A DNA stretch of 64,000 nt from Acidimicrobiia bacterium (GTDB taxonomy: Bacteria; Acidobacteriota; Vicinamibacteria; Vicinamibacterales; SCN-69-37), in NCBI GenBank assembly GCA_016871335.1, contig VFZF01000004.1, positions 124,001-188,000 of the forward strand. The letters run 5' to 3'. The notes below the pieces were generated by a model. It had not been told where the DNA came from and ran no database searches. It saw nothing but the letters and a program-made list of their open reading frames with translations. Below, in pieces: positions 15,078 to 24,319 of the stretch; positions within the stretch are counted from its first letter, which is position 1, and each line of letters starts with the position of its first letter. Both the position numbers and the translations under genes were made by a program.

Positions 15078-17431
15078 CCCCAGACCAACGCGACCAGCGT
15101 GACGTGGACGCCGCCCCGTTTCGGCGCAATGGACACTGTCTCCAGCACATCCACCGCGGTCACATCGTGCAACGCCAGCACCTGGCGCCCGATGTCCTGC
15201 TGAAGGTCGGCCAGCGCCTGCCGGGCTGCGGCGAGATTCTCCTCGGCCCGCTTCACGTCCTCCGCTTCCTTCGATCCACGCGCCCAGCTTTTTGCCGCGG
15301 TGGACGCCTTGCCGACCGTTCCCGCAGTCAGTCCACCGCGACGTCCGAAGATTGCACCGAGGACGGCGGCCCCCACCGTGCTGGCCGTCGACAAGCCGGC
15401 CTGCAGACGGTGCTGCGACACATCCTGTTGTTCCTTGCCGAGTGCGAGTTCCAGGCGACGCGCCTTCTCCGTCGCGGTATCGAGTTTGGACGCGTATTTC
15501 GCGCGCACCTTGTCGACGGCCGCATCACGATTCGCGCGACGCACTTCCGTCAGGCGGATGCGGAACGTACGCTCATCTTCACCGGGGCGCGAGGTCGTGC
15601 CGCTGTCGGCGTGGCGGAACAGGTCGAGCTTCTGAGAATGTACCAGCCAGCGGTCCAGATCGGCCGTCCACTTCGTAAACGCCTTCTGCGTCAGCAGTGA
15701 CGCAGGCACCGGCGCAAAACTCCCTGTGTGACCGGCATCTGCCACAAGCGCGCGTGGCGAGACGTCACTGGCCGCCGCGTCCGCCCAATCCACCACCACC
15801 GCCGGCGTGGTCAGCGGCACCATCACCTGCACCGACCGCCGCTCATCCACCCCGCGCTTCGCATCCACAAAATCCACATCCGCTGCGCCATAGAGATGCG
15901 GCACCCACACTCCCGATGGACTCGCCGGTGCCGGCATGAAGAACTGCGGGATCTCGGGGGGAAGCAACGGGCGCGAGGACGCAGACAACGACGGTGGGGT
16001 CGGGTTGGGTGAGGTTGGGTGGGATTGGGTACGCAGGGCCGCCTGGTCTGCAGGCGGCCAATTCCCCACCCGCTTCATGTCTTCGCGCGTGAGTGGTCCC
16101 CGCAGGTACGACAGACACCAGCGGCTCTCGATTTCCGCCGGAGCCTTGGCGTGGACGTTGTGGATGTAGAAGCGGCGTTTGCCAAGTGCGGCAATCGCCG
16201 CATCGGCGGCGGCGCGATCAAACGCACCACCTGCCGCACCCTCCAGGCCGTCGAGCAGGCGCGCGCGATCGCGATCGGTCTGCAGTCGGCCGATCATCCA
16301 GGTACCCGCGTTCGACAGCGCCGTGTAGTCGAGATCCACAGGGTTCTGCGTCGCAAGGCACACTCCCACACCAAACGCCCTCGCCTGCTTCATCATCGTC
16401 AGCAGCGGCCCCTTCGATGGAGGATTCGCCACTGGCGGCAGGTATCCGAACACTTCGTCCATGTAGACCAGTGCGCGCAGGCTGGTGGTGCCCGGCTGCG
16501 TCCGCATCCACGTCACGATTTCGCCAAGCAACAGCGACACCACAAACATGCGCTCGGCGTCATCGAGGTGCGCAATGGAGATGATGCTGATGCGCGGCTT
16601 CCCGGTGGGGCCGTGAAGGAGTTGGCCTACATCGAGCGGATCACCATCGAGCCATGCCGCAAATCCGGGAGACGCGAGCAGATTGTTCAGCCGCGCAGCA
16701 AGGGCGAAGCGATCCTTCTGCGGATAAAACGCCTCGAGGTCCATGACGCCGACGCGCGTGATTCCGGGTGTCTGGATGGCATGAATCAACGCACCGAGGT
16801 CGAGCGAACGGCATGTCGTCCACGCCTCGTGGAGAATCGTCGACAGCAGAATGTGCTCGCGGCTCGTCAGTGGATCCGCGTCGATACCAAGCAGGCTCAA
16901 CAGGCTGCCGACCGTGCTCGACACACGATCCCCCAGCACCTCCGCGTCCTCGCGCACCGCCTGAGACGGCGCGGCGAGACTGTTCACGATCGACAGGGGA
17001 CGCGCGGCTTTCGACCCTGGCGTATAGAGCACCACGTCGGCCGCGTCGCGCAACCGCGCGATCCGTGCCCCGTCCTGCCCCCACCCGGCCAGTCCCTCGC
17101 GCCACTTCGTCGCTTCCCGTTCGGCGAACACCTCGCGCGTGACACCCGCGCGGGCGGCATCGTCGCCATTCACCCACGGCGCAAACGACGCCGCGTCAAG
17201 GTTGGGAAATGTCAGCAGCAGATTTCCGACGTCGCCCTTGGGATCGATGGCGACCACGGGAATGCCGTCAATGGCGGCTTCTTCAAGCAGCCCGAGACAG
17301 AGGCCGGTCTTGCCACTGCCGGTCATGCCGACGCAGATCGCGTGGGTCGTCAGGTCGCGCGAGTCCAGCAGGTAGGGGCCAGCGGACGTGCGACCCAGGT
17401 AGAAGAGGCCGAGTCTTTCGAAATCGGTCAT
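15074..17431 (-). CDS. HerA-like/DUF853 ATPase
   Basis: 785 residues. Walker A is GMTGSGKTG (about residues 35-43) followed by VVAIDPKGDVGNLLL. Walker B is RALVYMDEVFGYLPP near residue 325. CLATQNPVDLDYTALSN and IGRLQTDRDRARLLDGL are conserved in the helicase/translocase-like DUF853 group (HerA/FtsK superfamily). A long charged coiled coil lies near 640-740 (ATEKARRLELALGKEQQDV). It probably pumps or remodels DNA or protein; the substrate is unknown and no nuclease partner (NurA) is adjacent. TACAGT lies 10 bases before the ATG. It converges on the ExeA-like gene. Confidence 0.82.
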   Translation of the reverse strand: MTDFERLGLFYLGRTSAGPYLLDSRDLTTHAICVGMTGSGKTGLCLGLLEEAAIDGIPVVAIDPKGDVGNLLLTFPNLDAASFAPWVNGDDAARAGVTREVFAEREATKWREGLAGWGQDGARIARLRDAADVVLYTPGSKAARPLSIVNSLAAPSQAVREDAEVLGDRVSSTVGSLLSLLGIDADPLTSREHILLSTILHEAWTTCRSLDLGALIHAIQTPGITRVGVMDLEAFYPQKDRFALAARLNNLLASPGFAAWLDGDPLDVGQLLHGPTGKPRISIISIAHLDDAERMFVVSLLLGEIVTWMRTQPGTTSLRALVYMDEVFGYLPPVANPPSKGPLLTMMKQARAFGVGVCLATQNPVDLDYTALSNAGTWMIGRLQTDRDRARLLDGLEGAAGGAFDRAAADAAIAALGKRRFYIHNVHAKAPAEIESRWCLSYLRGPLTREDMKRVGNWPPADQAALRTQSHPTSPNPTPPSLSASSRPLLPPEIPQFFMPAPASPSGVWVPHLYGAADVDFVDAKRGVDERRSVQVMVPLTTPAVVVDWADAAASDVSPRALVADAGHTGSFAPVPASLLTQKAFTKWTADLDRWLVHSQKLDLFRHADSGTTSRPGEDERTFRIRLTEVRRANRDAAVDKVRAKYASKLDTATEKARRLELALGKEQQDVSQHRLQAGLSTASTVGAAVLGAIFGRRGGLTAGTVGKASTAAKSWARGSKEAEDVKRAEENLAAARQALADLQQDIGRQVLALHDVTAVDVLETVSIAPKRGGVHVTLVALVWG

Positions 17432-17502
17432 GGCAGGACCGACTGTACCTCAGCCTCGCGCCCCATGGTCCTTCAGGGCCCTTCATGGTGAATAATCCGG
17501 AC

Positions 17503-18303
17503 GTGATCACGCGTGTTGCACCGGCGCCGACCGGGTATCTGCATCTGGGTCACGTCGCCAACGCACTCTACGTGTGGCGCGACGCGCGTGCGCGTAATGG
17601 CCGCGTGTTGCTGCGGATCGAGGATCACGATCGCGAGCGCTGTCGTCCGGCGTTTGAGGACGCGCTTCTCGAGGATCTTGCCTGGCTCGGCTTCGAAGCC
17701 GACGAACCCGCTGTGCGCCAGAGCGACCGCGGCGCACTCTACGCCAACGTGGCCGCACAACTCGCTCAGCAGGGACTGCTCTACGGCTGCACCTGCACGC
17801 GACGAAAGGTCCACGAGGCCTGGGTCCAGGGGTCCGCGGAGGTCCGCTATGTGGGTGCCTGCCGAAATGCGTCGCACGCGCTGAGTGATGGCGTCGGGTG
17901 GCGGGTGCGGATGCCCGACGATGAGGTGCGGTTTGAGGATCGGTGGTGTGGACCGCAGGTGCAGGTACCGGCGCAGCAGTGTGGGGACCTGTTGATTCGG
18001 GATCGGCTCGGCAACTGGACGTATCAGTTCGTCGCCACGGTGGACGACCATCTGCAGGGGATCACCGACGTGATCCGCGGCCGGGATTTGCTGGACTCCA
18101 CGGGCCGCCAGATCCTGCTGGGGCGCCTGATTGGTCGCCCGGTGCCGGCGACGTTCGCGCATCACGCGCTCATCATGAAGTCACCGACGCAAAAGCTCAG
18201 CAAATCCGACAGGGACACGGGCATCCGTGACCTGCGGGCCGCCGGGTGGTCGCGTGATCAGGTGTTGGCAGAAGCCGGGACACTGTGTGGATTCTCCCTG
18301 TAA
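17503..18303 (+). CDS. gluQ: Glutamyl-Q tRNA(Asp) synthetase
   Basis: About 267 residues from GTG 17503; ATG 17485 would add six residues. A truncated class I synthetase that attaches glutamate to queuosine 34 of tRNA-Asp. The HIGH-like motif is RVAPAPTGYLHLGH at the N-terminus and the KMSKS-like motif is QKLSKSDRD. The Cys pair CTC, followed by Y and C in RYVGACRNASH, is the zinc site of the GluQ group. Length and lack of an anticodon-binding domain separate it from GltX. AATAAT (17491-17496) ends 6 bases before the GTG, which favours that start and a leaderless mRNA. Confidence 0.92.
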   Translation: MITRVAPAPTGYLHLGHVANALYVWRDARARNGRVLLRIEDHDRERCRPAFEDALLEDLAWLGFEADEPAVRQSDRGALYANVAAQLAQQGLLYGCTCTRRKVHEAWVQGSAEVRYVGACRNASHALSDGVGWRVRMPDDEVRFEDRWCGPQVQVPAQQCGDLLIRDRLGNWTYQFVATVDDHLQGITDVIRGRDLLDSTGRQILLGRLIGRPVPATFAHHALIMKSPTQKLSKSDRDTGIRDLRAAGWSRDQVLAEAGTLCGFSL

Positions 18304-18344
18304 GGCGCGCTGGAGGCCTTGAGGCCCCGGGCACAGATTCACGA

Positions 18345-18605
18345 CTACTTCGCCCGCCGGTGGACGCCCTCCGCACGATGCTCGATCGGTTTCCGGTGGT
18401 GCGCGCCAACCTCATGCGCGAGATGAGCGCCCACATGACCGCCCCACTCACCCGGCAGGAACCCGCCGATCTGGTGGGCATCACGCTTTACACCGTCAGC
18501 CGCACGCTCTCGCAGTGGGAAACCGAGGGTATTCTCCAGTCGCAGCAGCGGCAGCTGTTGATACGCGAGCCTTCGCGGTTGATCGCGTTGGCTACCGAAT
18601 CGTAA
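18345..18605 (+). pseudogene. Crp/Fnr-family regulator remnant
   Basis: Only pieces of a Crp/Fnr protein remain. DALRTMLDRFPVVRANLMREMSAHM is the region before and around the dimer helix. It jumps directly to TAPLTRQEPADLVGITLYTV and SRTLSQWETEGIL, the winged-helix with its recognition helix. The cyclic-nucleotide-like domain and about 40 residues between helix and wing are missing. There is no proper start. It lies between gluQ and the Dam-type gene. Not expected to function. Confidence 0.75.
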
Positions 18606-18654
18606 CCGGCACGGGCCGGAAGCCGTCGCCTCCTGACGATACACTGGTACGCCA

Positions 18655-19452
18655 ATGGCCGCATTGCTGCCCGTGTACACCGTTGTGCGTCCGCCCCTGA
18701 AATGGGCGGGCGGCAAGCGGTGGCAACTCCCGCATCTGCATCCCCTCTGGGCGCGCCACCGGCATCGTCGTCTGGTGGAACCGTTTTGCGGCGGTCTCGC
18801 CGTCGCGCTTGGGCTCCGACCGGATCGCGCGTGGCTCAACGACGCCAATCCCCATGTGATCAACTTTTACCAGTGGGTGCAGCGCGGATTGATCATCACG
18901 TCCGCGCAGACGCATTCAGAGGCAGCGTACTATCGCAATCGCGCGCGCTTCAATCGGGTGATCACGGGAGGCGACGCCCACAGCGTTGAAGCAGCCGCGT
19001 TGTTTTATTACCTGAACCGCACCGGCTACAACGGTCTGTGCCGTTTTAATCGATCGGGCGAGTTCAACGTGCCGTTCGGACGCTACAAGAAGGTGGCGTA
19101 CGTGCGCGACTTCTCGCTGTGGCGGGACGTCGTCGCCGGATGGCGGTTCACGACCGGCGACTTCGAGTCGATCTCGATCGCACCCGATGATTTTGTGTAT
19201 GCGGACCCGCCGTACGACGTGGAATTCACGCAGTATGCCCGCACGCGATTTTCCTGGGACGACCAGGTGCGCGCTGCCACGTGGCTGAGCCGGCACACCG
19301 GACCGGTGGTGCTGGTCAATCAGGCGACGACGCGGGTACGCGAGTTGTACGGTGATCTGGGATTCACCCTCCGGTATCACGACGCGCCACGCCGCATCAG
19401 CTGCAATGGCGACCGGCGCGCCGCCAAAGAAATTCTCGCCATGCGGGAATAA
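18655..19452 (+). CDS. Dam-type DNA adenine-N6 methyltransferase (D12 class)
   Basis: 265 residues, close to the family norm. Motif X/I is LKWAGGKRW (residues 15-23) with VEPFCGGLAVAL (41-52) for AdoMet. NRTGYNGLCRFNRSGEFNVP (121-140) is the Dam target-recognition hallmark, and catalytic motif IV is DPPY at 184-187. It would methylate adenine, probably in GATC or a related site, although the exact target cannot be read from the sequence. No restriction partner is adjacent, so it looks like an orphan methylase. TACACT (18640-18645) precedes the ATG by 9 bases. Confidence 0.9.
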   Translation: MAALLPVYTVVRPPLKWAGGKRWQLPHLHPLWARHRHRRLVEPFCGGLAVALGLRPDRAWLNDANPHVINFYQWVQRGLIITSAQTHSEAAYYRNRARFNRVITGGDAHSVEAAALFYYLNRTGYNGLCRFNRSGEFNVPFGRYKKVAYVRDFSLWRDVVAGWRFTTGDFESISIAPDDFVYADPPYDVEFTQYARTRFSWDDQVRAATWLSRHTGPVVLVNQATTRVRELYGDLGFTLRYHDAPRRISCNGDRRAAKEILAMRE

Positions 19453-19523
19453 CAGCTGCCTCCCTCCAGTCACAGCATCAGAGACAGCGACCACATTCCG
19501 TCAGGTCGCGATTGGAGGCCGTT

Positions 19524-19850
19524 ATGACTCGTCGCTTTGCATTGGTTGGCATCACCGCACTCGCACTGGCTGGCACCGCGGCTCTGCAGGCGCAGCCGCC
19601 GCGTCAGGGCAATCCGGATCAGCGTCCCCGCCTCGAACAGCGCGCGCACCAGCGGCTGCAGGGCATGGGTGCCATGCGGGGCCAGGGCATGGCGCTCCGC
19701 GGACTGGACCTGACCGACGCGCAGAAGGAACAGGTCAAGGCCATCCACGAGAAGACGCGTCAGGAGGTCGAGGCCGTGTTGACGCCGGAACAGCTCGAAA
19801 AGCTCAAGGCACGCCGCGGCGGACGTGGCGGACGAGGCGGCGGCCAGTAA
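19524..19850 (+). CDS. Spy/LTxxQ-type periplasmic protein
   Basis: 108 residues. GGAGG (19514-19518) lies 5 bases before the ATG. A signal peptide (FALVGITALALAGTAALQAQ) precedes a short helical domain with the LTDAQKEQVKAIHEKTRQEV and LTPEQLEKLKA motifs of the Spy/CpxP family. It ends in a Gly/Arg-rich tail. Periplasmic, probably chaperone-like. A second family member is at 13132-13608. Confidence 0.8.
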   Translation: MTRRFALVGITALALAGTAALQAQPPRQGNPDQRPRLEQRAHQRLQGMGAMRGQGMALRGLDLTDAQKEQVKAIHEKTRQEVEAVLTPEQLEKLKARRGGRGGRGGGQ

Positions 19851-19895
19851 CTCCCGCTGTGGAATTTTCCGCAGTCCACACTACGCACTGACAAA

Positions 19896-19928
19896 TCAGG
19901 CCGGGAAACGCACAGTTTCCCGGCCTGA
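19896..19928. terminator. 13-bp perfect stem-loop after the Spy-like gene
   Basis: TCAGGCCGGGAAA, loop cgcacag, TTTCCCGGCCTGA. It lies 45 bases after the Spy-like stop and upstream of the membrane-protein promoter. No T-run follows, so termination is a guess from position and strength. Confidence 0.45.
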
Positions 19929-19964
19929 GAATCCGGGCACGGTTCATGCACTAGACTGGAAACG

Positions 19965-20444
19965 ATGATTCGCCGCGTTCTTCTCCTGGTGGGTGCCGCA
20001 CTGGCGGCGGTCCACGTCTGGCTCTTTGCCGGACAGGTGTGGAGTGGCGCACTCGCGGATCCGGGCCTGATCTTCCGCTGGCTTGTTGCCGCCGGATTGG
20101 TCGGTGGCCTCGTCGTGCTGAAACGCCAGGGCGAATCACTCGTCTGGGGTCGCAAGGCCGTCGCCCTCTGGGTGCTCACCGCGCTGCTCCACAGCCCGGC
20201 GCTCGCCACGCGAATTGAGTCCACGGGTGCTGTCCCCATCCCTGAGATTGTCGTCACGCTGACGCAGACTGCGGCCGGCCTGGTTGGCCTGGTCGGCCTC
20301 ACGCTGTTTCTTGCAGGGCTCGCCACTCATCGGCGTCCCGCGTTCGTCGCACCCGGCCGCCCGGCCGTGTGTGTCTCACTGCCTGCGTGGCACCTCAGTG
20401 CGGGCTGTCGCTTCGCGCCTCGTCCCCCTCCGTTCACGAACTGA
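19965..20444 (+). CDS. Small integral membrane protein, unknown function
   Basis: 159 residues with about four hydrophobic segments: VLLLVGAALAAVHVWLFAG, LIFRWLVAAGLVGGLVVL, AVALWVLTALLHSPALA and TAAGLVGLVGLTLFLAGLA. The last 35 residues are Pro/Arg-rich. I do not recognise the family. The ATG follows TAGACT (19952-19957) by 7 bases with no ribosome binding site. Confidence 0.6.
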   Translation: MIRRVLLLVGAALAAVHVWLFAGQVWSGALADPGLIFRWLVAAGLVGGLVVLKRQGESLVWGRKAVALWVLTALLHSPALATRIESTGAVPIPEIVVTLTQTAAGLVGLVGLTLFLAGLATHRRPAFVAPGRPAVCVSLPAWHLSAGCRFAPRPPPFTN

Positions 20445-20454
20445 TCTCGACAAC

Positions 20455-20477
20455 CGATTTCCGATTTTCGATTTCCG
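20455..20477. repeat. Short CGATTTCCG direct repeat upstream of the TonB receptor
   Basis: CGATTTCCG occurs at 20455-20463 and 20469-20477 in an AT-rich patch that ends in TTTTTT. It lies between the membrane-protein stop and the receptor ribosome binding site (GGGGAGAG). It could be part of a promoter or terminator; I cannot decide. Confidence 0.4.
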
Positions 20478-20501
20478 TTTTTTGATGGACAGGGGAGAGT
20501 T

Positions 20502-23174
20502 ATGCGTACGTTTCTTGGAGGAGTGTGTCTGGCTGTGGCGATGGTGATCGCCGCACCGAATCTCGCGGCCGAGGCCGCTGCACAAACACAGGTCGCGACG
20601 ATTGGGGGCAGCGTGACCGACGCGACGGGCGCGGCGTTGCCTGGAGCGACGGTGGTCCTGCGGGATCTGGCATCGGGACGCGAGTCGACGGTGCAGACCG
20701 ATCCCGAAGGCAAATACACGATTGAGGCGACATCGACCGGCACGTATCTGGTGCTGGTGTCGCGTCGCGGATTCAGTGAGGCGGCGCGCACACTGGTGAT
20801 TACGCCAGCCGAGCGGCGCATCGACCTGCCCGTGCGGCTTGAGTTGGGCACGTTGTCCACCGAGGTCAGCGTGACGTCGAGCCGTTCGGAACGCGAGGTC
20901 CGCCAGATTCCGCTGCACGTCGAGACGCTGTCAGGCGCGGCGGTGGCCCAGACCAATCCGCTCTCGACCGGTGATGCGCTGGCCTCGGTCGCGAACATCA
21001 CGCAGGTCGGCGGCGGCCCGTTCGGCATCCGGCCGCGTCTGCGCGGCCTCGACTCCACGCGCCTGCTGGTGCTGGTGGACGGCGAACGGCTCAACACGGC
21101 ACGGCAGGCGACCGAGCGCACAGGCGCCGAGGTCGGACTCATTGCCCCGGACACGATTACCCGGATGGAGATCGTCAATGGCGCCGGCACCCTGATGTAC
21201 GGATCGGACGCACTCGCGGGCACGATCAACATCATCACCAACGAGCCGCAGTTCTCGGACCGCCGGCAACTCGTGTACGGCGCGAACAGCTTCTACAGCA
21301 GCAACGAAAACGGCGGACGCGGCACCCTGACGCTCGGGTATACGGCGCCGCGGTTCGCAGTGCGCGTGCAGGGTGGCGCAGAAGAGTACGGCAACTACAC
21401 GGCCGGCCGCTTCACCATCGAAGACACCACTCCCTTCTTCACCAGCGGCCAGCTCCGCCGCGCCGATACCATCGATGACGCGTTCGGGTTCGCCTTCAAG
21501 GCCTTTCCGGATCCCTTCAACGTTCCGTACGTGCGGACCAGTGACGAGATCCTCAACTCGCAGGCCAAGGGATACTTCGTCAACGCCTCCGCGCTGGTGA
21601 AACTGGCCGAGCGCCGCACGCTGAAGCTCCGGTATCAGCAACGCCGCATGGAGGACATCGGCTTCCCGGACTTTGCCAGCCCGTATTTCTTCAATGCCAC
21701 CTCGTTGCCGCACAGCCGGCTGGATCGCGCGTCCATCAAGTACGAAGCCCAGTCGATCACACCGTGGCTCGCCAACCTCTCGGTGAGTGCGTACTACCAG
21801 CGCACGGAACGACTGCTTGAGAACCTGTTGCCGATTCAGTTCCCAACGCCGACCGCGACGTTCTTCTTCCCCATCAGCGTGATGCGTCTCGACGTGTTGT
21901 CGCAGACCGAGCAGCGCGTGTGGACGCCCGGCGTGGATGTGCAGGCCGTCTTTGTGCCTGCGACCAATCATCTGCTGACGACCGGCGCCACGTTCTACCG
22001 TGACCGGAGCAGTGACCGTCGCACGACCACGACCACCAGGTCGATGGTCGGCCGGGTCGCCATGGGCGCGCGCGGCCCCGCCGCCACCGTCTTCCCGACA
22101 CCCATGGTGCTCGGACCGCCGACCGTGGCCCACCCCGTGCGCGTGCCGGACGCGTCGCTGCAGAACGTCGCCGTCTTCACACAGGACGAATGGCGCATTC
22201 GCCCGAACCTCTCGCTGGTCACCGGCCTGCGCGCGGACTTCTACGACGTGACGACCGACGCCACCGCCGGCTACACGGTCGCCTCGCTTGTGGCCGGCGC
22301 CACACCGGCCATCGATCCGGCGACGTTGCCCGATCCCAATGGCGCGTCCTACAGCCGCTCGGCGGTGACGGGCGACATCGGGCTGATGGCGAACACGGAT
22401 GGCGCGATCAGTCCGTTTGTGCGGTTCGGCCGCACGTATCGTCACCCGAATCTTGAAGAGATGTTGTTTGCCGGCCCGGCGACCGTCGGCAACCTCGCAC
22501 CCAACGTGCTGGTGAAGCCGGAAATCGGCAACAACTTCGACATCGGTGCCAAATTCCGGTTCGGGCGGCTGTCAGGCGGCGCGTACGCGTTCCTGAATCA
22601 GTATCAGGACTTCATCGCACAGGATCTCGTGGTGGCGACGACGCCGGCGGGACCGCTGTCGCAGGCCATCAACTACGCGGACGTGCGGATCTCCGGCGTC
22701 GAATTCTCGGCCGACACGCCGCTCTCGTTCCAGTACGGCGTCCTCACGTTGTCCGGCTCCGCCGCGTTCACGCGAGGCACAATCACCGACGGCATCGATC
22801 CGTTGACCGGCCATTCGCTGGCTGACACACCGGCGGACAACATCACGCCGTCGAAACTGGTCGCCCATGCGCGCTTCACGCAGGCCAGCGGCCGCTGGTG
22901 GATGGAATACGGCATCCGCGCGCAGGGCCGCGTGGACCGCGTCGCCCAGGCACTGCTCGACTCCCCGTTCCTGATCGCGCAGGACCTGCTGGCGCTCGAC
23001 TCGATCGCCATCCAGCGTGCCGCCGCGGGCATCGACCTCTCGCGCGGCCGCGACCGCGTCACGCTGACGTTCGCCGTCGAGAACCTGACCAACCGCTACT
23101 ACCGTGAGCACTTCCAGTTCGCCCCCGCGCGCGGCCGGACGTTCACGGTCAGCCTGGGGGTGGGAGCGTTCTAG
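20502..23174 (+). CDS. TonB-dependent outer-membrane receptor
   Basis: 890 residues. Signal peptide, then a carboxypeptidase-regulatory-like beta-sandwich (about 32-115: GGSVTDATGAALPGATVVLRD). The plug domain includes RPRLRGLDSTRLLVLVDGER and GSDALAGTINIIT, and a 22-strand barrel ends in FTVSLGVGAF with the C-terminal aromatic needed for outer-membrane insertion. The substrate cannot be told; neighbours do not help. A GGGGAGAG ribosome binding site precedes the ATG. Its TAG stop codon coincides with the TA target duplication of the IS630 element, yet the protein length is unchanged because both the target and the element supply G after TA. Confidence 0.92.
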   Translation: MRTFLGGVCLAVAMVIAAPNLAAEAAAQTQVATIGGSVTDATGAALPGATVVLRDLASGRESTVQTDPEGKYTIEATSTGTYLVLVSRRGFSEAARTLVITPAERRIDLPVRLELGTLSTEVSVTSSRSEREVRQIPLHVETLSGAAVAQTNPLSTGDALASVANITQVGGGPFGIRPRLRGLDSTRLLVLVDGERLNTARQATERTGAEVGLIAPDTITRMEIVNGAGTLMYGSDALAGTINIITNEPQFSDRRQLVYGANSFYSSNENGGRGTLTLGYTAPRFAVRVQGGAEEYGNYTAGRFTIEDTTPFFTSGQLRRADTIDDAFGFAFKAFPDPFNVPYVRTSDEILNSQAKGYFVNASALVKLAERRTLKLRYQQRRMEDIGFPDFASPYFFNATSLPHSRLDRASIKYEAQSITPWLANLSVSAYYQRTERLLENLLPIQFPTPTATFFFPISVMRLDVLSQTEQRVWTPGVDVQAVFVPATNHLLTTGATFYRDRSSDRRTTTTTRSMVGRVAMGARGPAATVFPTPMVLGPPTVAHPVRVPDASLQNVAVFTQDEWRIRPNLSLVTGLRADFYDVTTDATAGYTVASLVAGATPAIDPATLPDPNGASYSRSAVTGDIGLMANTDGAISPFVRFGRTYRHPNLEEMLFAGPATVGNLAPNVLVKPEIGNNFDIGAKFRFGRLSGGAYAFLNQYQDFIAQDLVVATTPAGPLSQAINYADVRISGVEFSADTPLSFQYGVLTLSGSAAFTRGTITDGIDPLTGHSLADTPADNITPSKLVAHARFTQASGRWWMEYGIRAQGRVDRVAQALLDSPFLIAQDLLALDSIAIQRAAAGIDLSRGRDRVTLTFAVENLTNRYYREHFQFAPARGRTFTVSLGVGAF

Positions 23175-24292
23175 TGGACCGTACAGGACGAAGGTACATT
23201 AAGTTAAGCGATTCGGCGTGACGGGTCGGCATACGTCCACCGAATGGGTTTCGGGTCTTTGTTGTGCTGGCGAATGTACTTCATGATCTTCCGGCGCAGG
23301 TCCGGCAGCGACGTGAAGATACCGCGCGCCAGAATGTCGCGTTCGATCTTTGCGAACCAGATCTCCACTTGGTTGAGCCACGACGAATACGTCGGCGTGA
23401 AGTGCAGGTGGACCCGGGGGTGCGCCGCGAGGAAGCTGCGGACGGCCTGCGTCTTGTGGGTCGACAGATTGTCGAGAATGATATGAATTTCCTGGCGCAC
23501 GGACTGCGTGTCGACGACCTGCTGCAGGAACGCCAAGAAGTCGGCGCTGGTGTGGCGGGCGGCGGTCTGCCCCACGACTTCGCCAGTGTGGGTGTTGAGC
23601 GCGGCATAGAGCGAGAGCGTGCCGTGCCGCTTGTATTCGAATCCGTGCCGTTCGGCGCGGCCTGGCGACAGCGGCAACCGCGGGTCCACGCGATCGAGTA
23701 CCTGGATCGCCGTCTTCTCATCAAGGCAAAACACGACGGCGTGCTGCGGCGGTTTCAGGTACAGGCCGATCACGTCGGCCGCCTTCGTTTCGAAGTCGGG
23801 ATCGGTCGAGCGCATGTAGCGTTCCAAGCGATGGGGCTGCAGCCCCGCGCGCTTCCACGCGCGCTGCACGAAGGTGTGGCTACTCAGCCGCAGGGCCTTC
23901 GCCAAGCTCCGGGTACTCCATTGCGTCGCACCGTTGGCGGGGGTCTTCTGCGTGGTCCACGCGAGGATGCGGGCTTCCAGGGCCGGCGTCAGCACCGTCG
24001 GCGTGTTGCCGCGATAGCGTCCGTGCAGCCCGGCCACCCGCGCGTTCAGAAACCGCTGCTTCCATTTGGCAATCGTGCGCGAGCTCTCGCCGAGTCGGAT
24101 CAGATCCGCGTACGACGCCCCGTCGGCCAACCGCACGATGATGCGTGCCCGTTTGGCCAAATCGGCCCGCCCGCGTCCCGCTCGCATCAGCGCGGTCAGG
24201 GTCTCCCGTTCTTCCGTGGTCAGCACTATGTCAGTCGATGGCTGTGGCATGGCGCCACACGCTATCATTTACAAGTGTCTAGTACAAGCCAC
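23174..24292 (-). mobile_element. IS630-family insertion sequence
   Basis: A 1119-bp element flanked by TA on both sides (23172-23173 and 24293-24294), the target duplication expected for IS630/Tc1. The ends start GTGG and form imperfect inverted repeats over about 26 bp, sharing GTGG, then GTAC, GAC and GTA blocks. One intact transposase gene on the minus strand fills most of it. The left TA is part of the TonB receptor stop codon. Confidence 0.88.
23204..24250 (-). CDS. IS630-family transposase
   Basis: 348 residues from the ATG at 24250 (an upstream start at 24268 is less likely). The N-terminal helix-turn-helix region (ADLAKRARIIVRLADGASYADLIRLGESSRTIAKWKQRF) binds the ends. The DDE domain is complete: D177 in CLDEKT, D260 in IILDNLSTHK and E296 in NQVEIWF, with the DD-35-E spacing. 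HFTPTYSSWLNQVE is typical of the family. There is no frameshift, so it appears potentially active. Confidence 0.93.
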   Translation of the reverse strand: MPQPSTDIVLTTEERETLTALMRAGRGRADLAKRARIIVRLADGASYADLIRLGESSRTIAKWKQRFLNARVAGLHGRYRGNTPTVLTPALEARILAWTTQKTPANGATQWSTRSLAKALRLSSHTFVQRAWKRAGLQPHRLERYMRSTDPDFETKAADVIGLYLKPPQHAVVFCLDEKTAIQVLDRVDPRLPLSPGRAERHGFEYKRHGTLSLYAALNTHTGEVVGQTAARHTSADFLAFLQQVVDTQSVRQEIHIILDNLSTHKTQAVRSFLAAHPRVHLHFTPTYSSWLNQVEIWFAKIERDILARGIFTSLPDLRRKIMKYIRQHNKDPKPIRWTYADPSRRIA

Positions 24293-24319
24293 TAGTGCGA
24301 AACCCCACGCAAGGCTGAG

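Noticed and set aside
16019-17491. A 490-codon open frame opposite the HerA-like ATPase
   Set aside because: The ATPase on the minus strand has Walker motifs and correct length; the opposite frame has none.
20931-22445. A 504-codon open frame opposite the TonB receptor
   Set aside because: Antisense to a conserved receptor, with no start signals and arginine/glycine-rich composition.
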